Positions 45,032 to 53,324 of a DNA stretch of 64,000 bases are shown here, piece by piece. The notes beneath the pieces were generated by a model. That model saw nothing but the letters and a program-made list of their open reading frames with translations. It was not told the origin of the DNA and did no database searches. The translations under genes were made by a program, and so were the position numbers. The stretch comes from an uncultured Oceanospirillaceae bacterium (GTDB lineage Bacteria > Pseudomonadota > Gammaproteobacteria > Pseudomonadales > Balneatricaceae). Where the stretch lies: positions 1 to 64,000 of the forward strand of contig CAJXNY010000013.1 in the NCBI GenBank assembly GCA_913057435.1, given 5' to 3'. Every line of letters begins with the position of its first letter. The stretch's first letter is position 1.

Positions 45032-45691
45032 TCAGATCTGGCCGCGAATGCTCAGCTCTACCCGGCGATTCTGCTGCCGACCCGCCGCAACATCATTACC
45101 AGCCACCGGATAACGCTCACCGTAGCCATGCGTGCTAACACGGGCAGACCGAACACCCTGACCAATCATATAATCCGCCACACTAAACGCCCGACGTTCA
45201 GATAGCTGCTGATTAGACTCAAAGCTGCCGACACTGTCGGTATACCCGGCCACTTCGATCAGACTACGATCAAATTCAGTCAACACCCGCGTAACCGAGT
45301 CCAGCGTACGGTGGAAGCGGGGCTGCAGACGATCCGCACCGGTGGCAAACGTTACATTGCCCGGCATGATCAACCGGATAGAGTCTTTCCCTACCCGTTC
45401 AACACGAACGCCCGTTGCTTCCAACTCCTGACGCAGCAGCGCTTCCTGCTGATCCATGTAATAGCCCACACCGCCACCCACAGCACCACCGACCAGTGCA
45501 CCGGTCAGCGCCCCACGCCCACGGTCTTTCTTACTGGATACCGCAGCACCCAGTACAGCACCGGCCAGGGCACCAATACCGGCACCGGTCGCTGTACTGC
45601 TGGTTTTGCTATCCCGGGTATAAGGGTCTGTTGTCTGACAACCCGCCAGGGTCGCCGCGGCCAGCACAACAGCAATCGTCAGTTTTTTCAT
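45032..45691 (-). CDS. OmpA family lipoprotein with glycine zipper (YiaD-like)
   Basis: 219 residues from the ATG at 45691; an upstream 13-codon extension lacks signal features. The lipobox is TLAGC (Cys near residue 18). A glycine zipper (GAGIGALAGAVLGAA and GALTGALVGGAVGGGVGYY, residues 34-77) could insert in a membrane. The C-terminal OmpA domain has the peptidoglycan-binding VAGYTDSVGSFESNQQLSERRA and NRRVELSI. The likely role is tethering the outer membrane to the cell wall. It is convergent with the zapB-like gene. Confidence 0.88.
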   Translation of the reverse strand: MKKLTIAVVLAAATLAGCQTTDPYTRDSKTSSTATGAGIGALAGAVLGAAVSSKKDRGRGALTGALVGGAVGGGVGYYMDQQEALLRQELEATGVRVERVGKDSIRLIMPGNVTFATGADRLQPRFHRTLDSVTRVLTEFDRSLIEVAGYTDSVGSFESNQQLSERRAFSVADYMIGQGVRSARVSTHGYGERYPVAGNDVAAGRQQNRRVELSIRGQI

Positions 45692-46056
45692 AATAATCAC
45701 GTACTCCAGTGAACCAGCGCAGGCTTCCATATAGCCCGCAACTCGGCAATTCAGACTGCGAGTTTACCGCCTGTCATACTCTGGCTCATGCTATTTACTA
45801 ACAAAAACCCTCGACCACAGGCCTGCCAACCCGACAGATAAATAGTGGTTAATTTTATGCAGTGCAGCATTAACCCCAGCTGACAACGCTCAACCCACTG
45901 ATTTCAGTCTGGCCAGCCCCGCCAACAATGGATAGAATGTTGCGTCTGTAACAGGCGTTCGCTGCCCCGCCCACACGCACTCAATTTACATGCTCGACGG
46001 GACATAGGCGACACCTCAAGGTATCACACGTAGTACACCACCCCGAGGACCAGTCA
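45692..46056. other. Divergent intergenic region before fabY
   Basis: 365 bases without a convincing gene. It should hold the promoters of the OmpA-type lipoprotein (minus) and fabY (plus). A possible fabY -10 (TAGAAT) lies near 45930, but I found no clear -35. GAGGA at 46045-46049 is the fabY ribosome site. Confidence 0.4.
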
Positions 46057-47967
46057 TTGGCACAGCTACCCGTTATCGTTGGTTTTGGCGGCATAAACCC
46101 AGCCGGGCGCGCATCATTCCACCATGCCTATCGTCGCCTGATCATGGACAGCCTGTCTGATCAGCAGCGCACCGAAACGCTTCTCAGCCTTGCTGCCCTG
46201 ATGGGATTGAGCCGCTATGAAAATGGTAGCTACCTGAACAGCGCCGGTGAACCGATCAGCGCCCAGGCGCTGGCCGCAGACATTGAGCAGCAGGTGCGGA
46301 ATAACACCCTGATTCGCCAGATTCAGGAAGATTGCTTTGACGTAAACAACGTCATGTTCAATCGCCCGGCCAGCGCCAGCAACCCGGACGGCGACATTCG
46401 CTTCCAGCTGCGCAAGCGCCAGATGCCGCTGCAGATTCCCACCAACTGGCAGGTAACTGAAAGCAGCCCGGGACTGTTCGACATTATCGTCACCGGCGCG
46501 CTGGAGGTGATATTCCCGGACAGCAAACAGGCACCGGTACAGTCAGCCGGTCAGCTGCCAACCGGGTTCAAGCCCGGCAAGCTGTACCAGTCACGCAACC
46601 ATCCGCGCAACCTGCAGATGACCGTTTACGGTGCTTCCGACGCACTGTTCTCCAGCGGTATGGCCTTCGAAGATATCGCCAGCCGCCTGCGTCCGGATCA
46701 GATTGCCGTCTACGCCAGCAACTCTATCGGCCAGCTGGATGACTTCGGCTTTGGCGGATTAACCAAATATCCGGCGATCGGCAAGCGCACCACCTCAAAG
46801 CAGATGCCACTGGGTTATGCCCAGATGCCCGCTGACTTTATCAACGCCTACCTGCTTGGCAGTGTCGGCACCACCGGCGGCGCGCTGGGTGCCTGTGCCA
46901 CCTTCCTCTACAACCTGCGCAGCGGTGTCGATGATATTCGCAGCGGTCGACGTAAAGTCGTGCTGGTTGGCGGTAGCGATGCACCAGTGATTCCTGAGGT
47001 GATCGAAGGCTTCCGTGCCATGGGCGCACTGGCAGAAGACAAAGATCTGCGGGCGCTGGATGGCGTTAACGAACTGACCGCCGCCCATTACCGTCGTGCC
47101 TGCCGCCCATTCGGTAACAACTGCGGCTTCACCATTGGTGAATCCAGCCAGTTTATTCTGCTGATGGCGGATGATCTGGCACTGGAAATGGGCGCACAGA
47201 TCTTCGGCTGTGTGCCTGAAGTCTTTGTGAATGCCGACGGCCACAAAAAATCGATTTCTGCTCCGGGTATTGGTAACTACATCACCCTGGGTAAAGCCGC
47301 CGCACTGGTCGAGAACATGCTGGGGACTGAGTCGCTGCGCCAGCGCAGCTTCGTCCAGGCTCATGGCACCAGCACCCCGCAGAATCGGGTCACTGAGTCC
47401 CATGTGATCAACGAGATTGCCAAGGCCTATGGTATTGGTCACTGGCCGGTATCCGCCGTTAAGGCGTATCTGGGCCATTCCCAGGGTACCGCCGGTGGCG
47501 ATCAGCTGACCACCTCGCTGGGCGTCTGGGCACACGGTATTATTCCGGGCCTGACCACCACCGGCGTGATTGCCGATGATGTCCACCAGAGCAACCTGCT
47601 GCTGCCATTGCAGCACCTGGAAGTCGGCGTTAATGGCATGGACACCGTACTGCTGAATTCCAAAGGGTTTGGCGGTAACAACGCCTCGGCCCCGGTATTG
47701 TCACCGGCGATCACCGAGCAGCTGCTCAGCCGTCGCCATGGTGAGAAAGCCATGCAAGACCTGCGTAACAAGCAGGAAGCCACCATTGAACAGGCTGCCG
47801 TTTACGAACAGCAGTCCCTGCGCGGTGAAGCGCGGCCGATCTACCGTTATGACCACAATGTGCTCAGCGGTGAAGACCTTAGCATCAGCCATGGCGAGAT
47901 CCAGCTGCCAGGCTACGCCAAAGCTGTTGATCTGAATGTAGAAAACCCATTTGACGATATGTGCTGA
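46057..47967 (+). CDS. fabY: Beta-ketoacyl-ACP synthase FabY
   Basis: 636-residue thiolase-fold condensing enzyme of the FabY family, which in Pseudomonas aeruginosa makes acetoacetyl-ACP and starts fatty-acid synthesis in place of FabH. The active Cys280 is in GGALGACATFLYN; His436 in VQAHGTSTPQNRV, Lys469 in AVKAYLGHSQG and His474 complete the Cys-His-His site. FGGNNASAPVLS near residue 555 is the KAS C-terminal loop. The start is TTG with GAGGA 7 bases upstream. Length matches the P. aeruginosa protein. It is followed by an unknown lipoprotein gene. Confidence 0.93.
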   Translation: MAQLPVIVGFGGINPAGRASFHHAYRRLIMDSLSDQQRTETLLSLAALMGLSRYENGSYLNSAGEPISAQALAADIEQQVRNNTLIRQIQEDCFDVNNVMFNRPASASNPDGDIRFQLRKRQMPLQIPTNWQVTESSPGLFDIIVTGALEVIFPDSKQAPVQSAGQLPTGFKPGKLYQSRNHPRNLQMTVYGASDALFSSGMAFEDIASRLRPDQIAVYASNSIGQLDDFGFGGLTKYPAIGKRTTSKQMPLGYAQMPADFINAYLLGSVGTTGGALGACATFLYNLRSGVDDIRSGRRKVVLVGGSDAPVIPEVIEGFRAMGALAEDKDLRALDGVNELTAAHYRRACRPFGNNCGFTIGESSQFILLMADDLALEMGAQIFGCVPEVFVNADGHKKSISAPGIGNYITLGKAAALVENMLGTESLRQRSFVQAHGTSTPQNRVTESHVINEIAKAYGIGHWPVSAVKAYLGHSQGTAGGDQLTTSLGVWAHGIIPGLTTTGVIADDVHQSNLLLPLQHLEVGVNGMDTVLLNSKGFGGNNASAPVLSPAITEQLLSRRHGEKAMQDLRNKQEATIEQAAVYEQQSLRGEARPIYRYDHNVLSGEDLSISHGEIQLPGYAKAVDLNVENPFDDMC

Positions 47968-48014
47968 GCGCATTGCGCCCAGCCTTTGCCAATCTGACCC
48001 AGGAAAAATAACGG

Positions 48015-48425
48015 ATGAAGTTCGCTGCGCTGCTGCTGACCGCCCTGACCCTGACCGGCTGCCTCTCGATGGAGAGCCTGAAACCTGATACCACCAAGGA
48101 CACCAGTTTCTATCGACTGGATGCTAACAGTCGCATGTTCTGCCGGGGGGAAACCAACCTCTGTCAGGATCTGATCCTGATCGCCTCCTCCAGCCACCTG
48201 CTGCAACAGGTCGAGCAAGCCTATGGCAGCACGATCGAAACCAATAACACCGTGCGCGGCCTGATGAAACTGGTGCTACAGCCAGCCGACCAGGCCTATA
48301 CCGCTCAGCCACTGCCAGGCCTGCAGTATCAATACAAACTACCCATCACTGAGCGTACAACTCAACTGTGGAACCTGCTTAAACAGGCCCATACCGACCA
48401 CTACGGCTCAAACAACGCGCTGTAG
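48015..48425 (+). CDS. Lipoprotein of unknown function
   Basis: 136 residues. The signal peptide and lipobox LTLTGC (Cys near residue 16) are clear. The mature part has two further Cys (MFCRGETNLCQDL, near residues 42-50), which could form a disulfide in the periplasm. I recognise no domain. It follows fabY by 47 bases and its last 18 bases overlap the end of the convergent tatD gene. It is probably cotranscribed with fabY, but a functional link is not shown. Confidence 0.7.
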   Translation: MKFAALLLTALTLTGCLSMESLKPDTTKDTSFYRLDANSRMFCRGETNLCQDLILIASSSHLLQQVEQAYGSTIETNNTVRGLMKLVLQPADQAYTAQPLPGLQYQYKLPITERTTQLWNLLKQAHTDHYGSNNAL

Positions 48426-49187
48426 TAATAGCTGACGAGCGGTGGCCGTGGTCACCGCCGCCACCTCCTCCAGCGAAATCCCGCGCAGTTGCGCAATCAC
48501 CTGCGCCACCTCCCGTACCCGTTGTGGACAGTTCGGCTGATCCCGATACTGCGCTAATGGCATATCCGGCCCATCCGTTTCCAGCACCATCGCTGCCAGT
48601 GGCAGCGTGCTCGCCAGCTGACGCACCTTGCTGGCCCGCGCGTAAGTCACCGTGCCGCCAAACCCCAGCACAAAACCCAGCTCAATATACTGCTGAGCTT
48701 GCTGCGCACTGCCTGAAAACGCATGAACGATCCCCCCACTGGGCAGCTTCAACCGCCGTAGCAGCGCCAGCACCTGATCATGGGCTTTACGCACATGCAG
48801 CAGCACCGGCAGCTGGTGCTGCTGCGCTAACCGCAGCTGAGCCTGAAACAACGTCATTTGCGCGCCTCGATCCACATCAGCCATAAAAAAATCCAGCCCG
48901 ATTTCACCTACAGCCACCGTGTCCGGCTGTGCTAACAGCGCGTCCAGCTGCAGCAATGCCTGAGTAAAATCACCATGCTGCGCCATAAAACAGGGATGCA
49001 GGCCAAACGCAGGCACCAGCCGTTTGTCCGCCCGGCAAAAACGCTGTAATGCCAGCCAGTCATCCTGCAAGACGCCGGGCACCACAACCAGACCCACACC
49101 CACCGCCTGGGCAGCGTCCAGCAGCTGCGGTGCCTGGGCCCGCAGGATCGGAAAATCCATATGACAGTGACTGTCGATCAATTCCAT
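48408..49187 (-). CDS. TatD family metal-dependent DNase
   Basis: 259 residues from the ATG at 49187, which begins MELIDSHCHMDF, the usual N-terminus; the upstream Cys/Arg-rich extension is unlikely. Metal ligands are visible: HCH near residue 7, Glu in AVGEIGLDFF (near residue 97), His in LLHVRKAHDQ (near residue 133), His in GIVHAFSGSAQQA (near residue 156) and Asp in VLETDGPDMPL (near residue 206). The TIM-barrel family are 3'-5' exonucleases with roles in DNA repair. Which paralogue (TatD, YcfH, YjjV) it is cannot be settled here; its length and ligands fit YjjV or YcfH. Confidence 0.9.
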   Translation of the reverse strand: MELIDSHCHMDFPILRAQAPQLLDAAQAVGVGLVVVPGVLQDDWLALQRFCRADKRLVPAFGLHPCFMAQHGDFTQALLQLDALLAQPDTVAVGEIGLDFFMADVDRGAQMTLFQAQLRLAQQHQLPVLLHVRKAHDQVLALLRRLKLPSGGIVHAFSGSAQQAQQYIELGFVLGFGGTVTYARASKVRQLASTLPLAAMVLETDGPDMPLAQYRDQPNCPQRVREVAQVIAQLRGISLEEVAAVTTATARQLLLQRVV

Positions 49188-49218
49188 CAACACACACCCT
49201 GCCACTGATAGCCAGCCC

Positions 49219-49812
49219 TCATGACGGCACCACCCGCAGCGGCATAAACACCTGCTGCAACATCCGCTCACCGGCCGCCGGGTCACAGCTCATCTGCATA
49301 TAGGCACGCAACCCCATCATCTGCATCTGCAGAAACGGCGCCAGCTGCTCCGGCAGACACCCCAATGCCAGCTCACCGTCCGACTGCGCCTGTTGCAGCA
49401 GACGCAAAAATGCCTGTTCCATCCGCTTCAGCTGGCGTCGGGCTTCGGCTAACAGCTCAGCATTGGCATCTGTCAGCTCTGCCACGGTTTTGGCCAGCAG
49501 ACACATCCGGCTGGGAGCCCTTCCCCCCTGCTCGATGATCGCCTGATGAAAAAACAACTGCAGCGCTCGCAATGCCGAGCCTTCCTGCGCATGTAACTGA
49601 GCCAGCAGCCGCTCCCCGTGGGCCGCATACTGCTGCAACGCCTCACGAAACAACCCCTCTTTACTGCCAAAGGTCGCGTACAGGCTGCCGGGGCGCAAAT
49701 CAACCGCCTGCTGCAGGTGTCGCATGGAGGTGGCATGAAAGCCTTTCTGCCAGAACAGCAGCATCGCCTGTTCGACTACCTGCTGGCGGTCAAATTTTGC
49801 TGGATTCACCAT
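49219..49812 (-). CDS. TetR family transcriptional regulator
   Basis: 197 residues. The N-terminal helix-turn-helix is typical: RQQVVEQAMLLFWQKGFHATSMRHLQQAVDLRPGSLYATFGSKEGLF (residues 9-54). The C-terminal ligand domain resembles the AcuR/NemR group. AGGAGGG precedes the ATG. It is divergent from an AhpD-like gene, and an inverted repeat in the gap overlaps that gene's promoter, so it probably represses it. Confidence 0.93.
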   Translation of the reverse strand: MVNPAKFDRQQVVEQAMLLFWQKGFHATSMRHLQQAVDLRPGSLYATFGSKEGLFREALQQYAAHGERLLAQLHAQEGSALRALQLFFHQAIIEQGGRAPSRMCLLAKTVAELTDANAELLAEARRQLKRMEQAFLRLLQQAQSDGELALGCLPEQLAPFLQMQMMGLRAYMQMSCDPAAGERMLQQVFMPLRVVPS

Positions 49813-49860
49813 CCTGCCCTCCTGAACTCACTACTGATGAATAATTATTCAAATTATGCC

Positions 49861-49889
49861 TTGAACAGTCGTTCATGTTCAAATATTGT
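49861..49889 (+). promoter_or_regulatory. Promoter and TetR operator in front of the AhpD-like gene
   Basis: TTGAAC (49861-49866), 17-base spacer, TATTGT (49884-49889) form a good sigma-70 promoter. TGAAC-AGTC-GTTCA (49862-49875) is a perfect inverted repeat over the -35, and TTGAAC/GTTCAA (49861-49882) is a second, wider one. Both fit a TetR-type operator. Confidence 0.65.
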
Positions 49890-49921
49890 GTATCTGTCCC
49901 TATACACTGGAGATCAGCCCC

Positions 49922-50461
49922 ATGAGCACATTCACCCTGCACACCATGGACAGCGCCCCCGCTGCCAGCAAGCCCCTGCTGGAAAATTCCCTTAAAGGCT
50001 TCGGTATGATTCCGGCCCTGCATGGCATGATGGCCGAGTCACCACAACTGCTGGAAGGCTACCAGCGACTGCACCAGCTGTTTCAGCAAACCTCCTTCAA
50101 CAAAGAAGAACTGACCGTGGTCTGGCAGAGCATCAATGTCGAACACGAGTGCCATTACTGCGTGCCGGCCCATGCGATGATTGCGGATGCGATGAAAGTT
50201 GATCCAGCACTGACACAAGCATTGCGGGATCAGCAACCGCTGGCCGAGCCAAAACTGGAAATCCTGCGCGAGACCACCCTGATACTGGTTCGCCAGCGCG
50301 GCCAGATCAGTGAAGCACAACTCGAAGCGTTCTACAGTGCCGGATACAGTCAGAAAAATGTGCTGGAAATTATTCTGGGAATCAGCCAGAAAGTGATGAG
50401 TAACTTCACCAACCATGTTGCAGATACGCCACTGGATGAGCGCTTTCAGCCGTTCGCCTGA
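49922..50461 (+). CDS. Carboxymuconolactone decarboxylase/AhpD-like protein
   Basis: 179 residues from the ATG at 49922. The AhpD-type redox motif EHECHYCVPAHAM (near residue 73) has the CxxC pair, the preceding Glu and the following His used for thiol peroxidase chemistry. Helical CMD core throughout. The divergent TetR gene and operator suggest induction by a reactive compound or peroxide. The exact substrate is unknown. Confidence 0.85.
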   Translation: MSTFTLHTMDSAPAASKPLLENSLKGFGMIPALHGMMAESPQLLEGYQRLHQLFQQTSFNKEELTVVWQSINVEHECHYCVPAHAMIADAMKVDPALTQALRDQQPLAEPKLEILRETTLILVRQRGQISEAQLEAFYSAGYSQKNVLEIILGISQKVMSNFTNHVADTPLDERFQPFA

Positions 50462-50483
50462 TTGTGTGGTTGAGGTAGATAAT

Positions 50484-50516
50484 CAAACGCCGTGACTGCG
50501 GGTTCGGCGTTTTTTA
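50484..50516 (+). terminator. Rho-independent terminator after the AhpD-like gene
   Basis: AACGCCG (50486-50492) pairs with CGGCGTT (50505-50511) around a 12-base loop and is followed by T5. It is 24 bases after the stop. Confidence 0.88.
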
Positions 50517-50766
50517 TTATTTTAACTTTTCGCTATCAAGCGAAAGCTACTGCCAGGGACAGCTGCGACTGATTTTTTATTAACAGTGATTGTTATCGTT
50601 TTTTTCAACCTGTAGAGTAAATACGACTACTGCGCCAGCACCGACAACCAGACAAAAAAGCGCGACGGATACGACGTGTAAATACAGTGATAGCAAGGTG
50701 CAGCCAGTAACCTTAGCTGTTCTCGACGAGCAGGCTCCACAAAAGTGACCTGCCCAGCTGGCAGGT
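50517..50766. other. Intergenic stretch between AhpD-like gene and lysR-type gene
   Basis: 250 bases between two convergent genes. A minus-strand frame here encodes a hydrophobic segment (HVVSVALFCLVVGAGAVVVFT), but its start would lie inside the LysR gene and it has no clear ribosome site. I see no convincing gene. Confidence 0.35.
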
Positions 50767-51717
50767 TTAGGTTGGGCCCGAGTAGCTCTCCAGCTCTTCT
50801 GCCCAGGTACGGTAAACGCTCTCGCCACTCTCTTCTATCTGCTGAATCAGGAATTCGATTAGTACCCGGACCTTTGCCGGCAAAAATTCACGCTTTGGAT
50901 AAATAGCGTATACGCCATGATGCTGTGGCCGGTAGTAAGGCAGGACCGGAACAATACGATTATCTTTAAGCCAGTTCCGGGCGATAAAATGGGGCAGCTG
51001 GGTTAGCCCTAACCCCTGAGCACAAAGTTCAGCCAAGGCCTCGCCATCATCGACAATAAATTGCTGTCCTGGATCATAGTGTTGCTCCACACCTCCACTG
51101 GACATTGTCACTGGCATTAATCGTCCCGTCTGTCGATAGCGAAAGCGAATCCAGGGATGATCCTTGAACTGCGCTGCGGTTAATGGGCATCCGTTCTTTG
51201 TCAGATAATCGGGCGCAGCACAGATCAAAAAGTCGACGGGACTCAGCTTTCGAGCGACCAGGCGCCTGTCCTCCAGGCTGCCACTGCGAATTGTCAGATC
51301 AATCCCTTGCTCCAGCATATCAACATAGCTGTCGTTAAATGACAGCTCCAGCTCGATGTCTGGGTACTGCTGACTAAAACTCTGCAGTAACGGCATCACA
51401 TAAAGGCGTCCGTAGGATACCTGCAGGTTTACTTTTATCCGGCCTTTGGGCTCCTCATTAGCCTGCTGGAGCTGTTGCTCACACTGCTCCAGTTCCATGA
51501 GGATACGTCGCGCAGTAACCAGATATCGACCACCCGCTTCGGTCAGGCTTACCTGCCGGGTCGACCTGTGAAAGAGCTTGAAGCTCAGGTGCTCTTCTAA
51601 CCTGGCGATGCCTTTGCTTAGAGTCGAGGGGGATAAACCCAGGTGGTTAGCGGCGGCGGCAAATCCACCTTGCTCAACGGATACAACAAATTGCTTCAGC
51701 AGATTAAGTTTGTCCAT
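50767..51717 (-). CDS. LysR family transcriptional regulator
   Basis: 316 residues from the ATG at 51717 (MDKLNLLKQF). The N-terminal winged helix reads GGFAAAANHLGLSPSTLSKGIARLEEHLSFKLFHRSTRQVSLTEAG (residues 16-61). The C-terminal PBP2 effector domain includes GRIKVNLQVSYGRLYVMPLL and DLTIRSGSLEDRRLVARKL, of the CrgA type. It is divergent from the PNPOx-GST fusion and is the likely regulator of that gene. Confidence 0.93.
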   Translation of the reverse strand: MDKLNLLKQFVVSVEQGGFAAAANHLGLSPSTLSKGIARLEEHLSFKLFHRSTRQVSLTEAGGRYLVTARRILMELEQCEQQLQQANEEPKGRIKVNLQVSYGRLYVMPLLQSFSQQYPDIELELSFNDSYVDMLEQGIDLTIRSGSLEDRRLVARKLSPVDFLICAAPDYLTKNGCPLTAAQFKDHPWIRFRYRQTGRLMPVTMSSGGVEQHYDPGQQFIVDDGEALAELCAQGLGLTQLPHFIARNWLKDNRIVPVLPYYRPQHHGVYAIYPKREFLPAKVRVLIEFLIQQIEESGESVYRTWAEELESYSGPT

Positions 51718-51748
51718 AAGTGAAATATATTCATAACTATTAAGAGCA

Positions 51749-51767
51749 ATGTGATATTTAATCACAT
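51749..51767. promoter_or_regulatory. Palindromic operator candidate between lysR-type gene and fusion gene
   Basis: ATGTGAT-ATTTA-ATCACAT is a perfect 7-bp inverted repeat 32 bases upstream of the LysR start. It contains TGTGA-N7-TCACA, one base too wide for a standard CRP site, and a T-N11-A core that suits LysR proteins. Autoregulation is plausible. Confidence 0.55.
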
Positions 51768-51972
51768 ATGTTGCGGGCTTAATATCCGCTTATTGAACCG
51801 GATCATTAACACATGATGGCATTTCTGTTGTTCATACGCGGCGCGATAAAACAGTTAACAGCTGCCGCAGTTACATCAATCGTCACCGATGGCGGTTCAT
51901 CAGTCAGATTTTAAAAAATAGTTTTCAGACACTTGTTGAGTAAATCTCAACATGAACAATGGAGTATCACTG

Positions 51973-53163
51973 ATGGGTATCCTGACGGATGAAATGAAAC
52001 AGCTGGTGGCGCAACAGCGCCTGGGGTTCGTCGCAACAGTCGACGAGGATGGAACGCCGAACCTGTCGCCAAAGGGGACGATGGTTGTTCTGGACGATAA
52101 TCACATCCTGTTCGGTGACATCCGATCGCCTGATACCGTGTCGAACCTGCAGCGTAATCCCTCGCTTGAAATAAACATCGTTGATCCGCTTTCCAGAACA
52201 GGATTTCGATTCAAAGGTACGGCGCAATATATAAAGCGGGATTCGCCTGCGTTCGATGACCTGTATCCAAAAATACACCAGCACTTCGAGCAATGGGGAC
52301 CTCTAAAAGAGGAGGTTCGGGGAGTGGTTGTACTCGAGGTCCAGCGCGCGCGCAGCGTCACATCACCAGCGTATGACATTGGCGTAAGTGAGGAAGCATT
52401 ACTGCAACACTTCGGAGATCATTTCGAGCACCTCGCCCACGAAAAGCTCACAACGCTGGCTACTGTAGATTTTGAACTGATCAGCTTCAAGCTATGTCCA
52501 TTCGTACAACGATCTGTCATCACGCTTTTGCACAAGCAAGTGAAGTTTCGTATCCGCTACGTAGACTTGTCAGAGCCACCTGCCTGGTTCCTGGATTTAT
52601 CTCCAACAGGAAAAGTTCCTCTGTTAGTAGTGGACGGCAACCATGTAATTTACGAGTCGGCAGTGATCAACGAACTCGTTGATGAACTCACACCCGCTCG
52701 GCTTCACCCAACTAAACCAATACAGAGTGCATTTAACCGGAGCTGGATCGAGTTCAGCTCAAACTGTCTGGTGGACACTTTGCACATGACAACCGCCAAA
52801 ACCGAGGAAGCGTTTCATAACGTAGTGAACGCGAATAAAGCAAAACTTGAAATGCTGGAGGCGGAGATCGGTGAAGGCCCGTTCTTTAATGGTGATGACT
52901 TCTCATTAGTCGATGCGGCCTACGCACCCTTATTCGTACGATTGGGGCTTATTGACCGCCACATCCCGGTTTTTGACAGAGAGGCATTACCAAAAATCGC
53001 ACAATGGAGCGACCGGTTATTAGCGCTGCCATCGGTAATCAACTCTGTCGTAACTGATTTCTCAGAACTTTATGAAGCGTTGATCTGGAAACGTCAGGGG
53101 TATCTGGCGCACTGCCTGCCGGAGACCAAAGAGCGCGCTTCGGTCCAGCAGAGCCGTTATTAA
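51973..53163 (+). CDS. PNPOx-like split-barrel / omega-type glutathione transferase fusion
   Basis: 396 residues from the ATG at 51973, which has GGAG 8 bases upstream; an ATG 7 codons earlier lacks a good site. Residues 1-150 match the pyridoxamine 5'-phosphate oxidase-like FMN/heme split barrel (LGFVATVDEDGTPNLSPKGT, LEINIVDPLSRTGFRFKG). Residues 165-385 form a complete glutathione transferase: Cys175 in LCPFVQRS (omega/DHAR type), GKVPLLV with the cis-Pro, YESAVI for glutathione, and FSLVDAAYAPLFV in the helical domain. The two domains are joined in one frame with no sign of a frameshift. Probable thiol or flavin redox detoxification; substrate unknown. Confidence 0.85.
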   Translation: MGILTDEMKQLVAQQRLGFVATVDEDGTPNLSPKGTMVVLDDNHILFGDIRSPDTVSNLQRNPSLEINIVDPLSRTGFRFKGTAQYIKRDSPAFDDLYPKIHQHFEQWGPLKEEVRGVVVLEVQRARSVTSPAYDIGVSEEALLQHFGDHFEHLAHEKLTTLATVDFELISFKLCPFVQRSVITLLHKQVKFRIRYVDLSEPPAWFLDLSPTGKVPLLVVDGNHVIYESAVINELVDELTPARLHPTKPIQSAFNRSWIEFSSNCLVDTLHMTTAKTEEAFHNVVNANKAKLEMLEAEIGEGPFFNGDDFSLVDAAYAPLFVRLGLIDRHIPVFDREALPKIAQWSDRLLALPSVINSVVTDFSELYEALIWKRQGYLAHCLPETKERASVQQSRY

Positions 53164-53250
53164 ACGGCTCTCAGGCTCAAATATTCGGATATAGCACAGG
53201 GGGGGACAAAGCGTACCCTGGAACGATGAATATTCGACAGATAAATAATG

Positions 53251-53308
53251 ATAGCAGCCAAGCCTGGCCAATAACCCTGGGGCATTGGCCAGGCGTTGAC
53301 GCTGCTAT
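53251..53308. terminator. Long inverted repeat between the fusion gene and leuA
   Basis: GCCTGGCCAAT (53262-53272) and ATTGGCCAGGC (53284-53294) are perfect 11-base complements, extended by outer arms ATAGCAGC (53251-53258) and GCTGCTAT (53301-53308). It lies between two convergent stops. No T run follows on either strand. Confidence 0.5.
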
Positions 53309-53324
53309 ATATAACGCTGGTATA

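Noticed and set aside
50580-50828. Minus-strand 82-codon frame with a hydrophobic C-terminal half
   Set aside because: Its start lies within the LysR gene, no ribosome site is seen, and the Arg/Trp-rich N-terminus looks non-coding. A shorter membrane peptide cannot be fully excluded.
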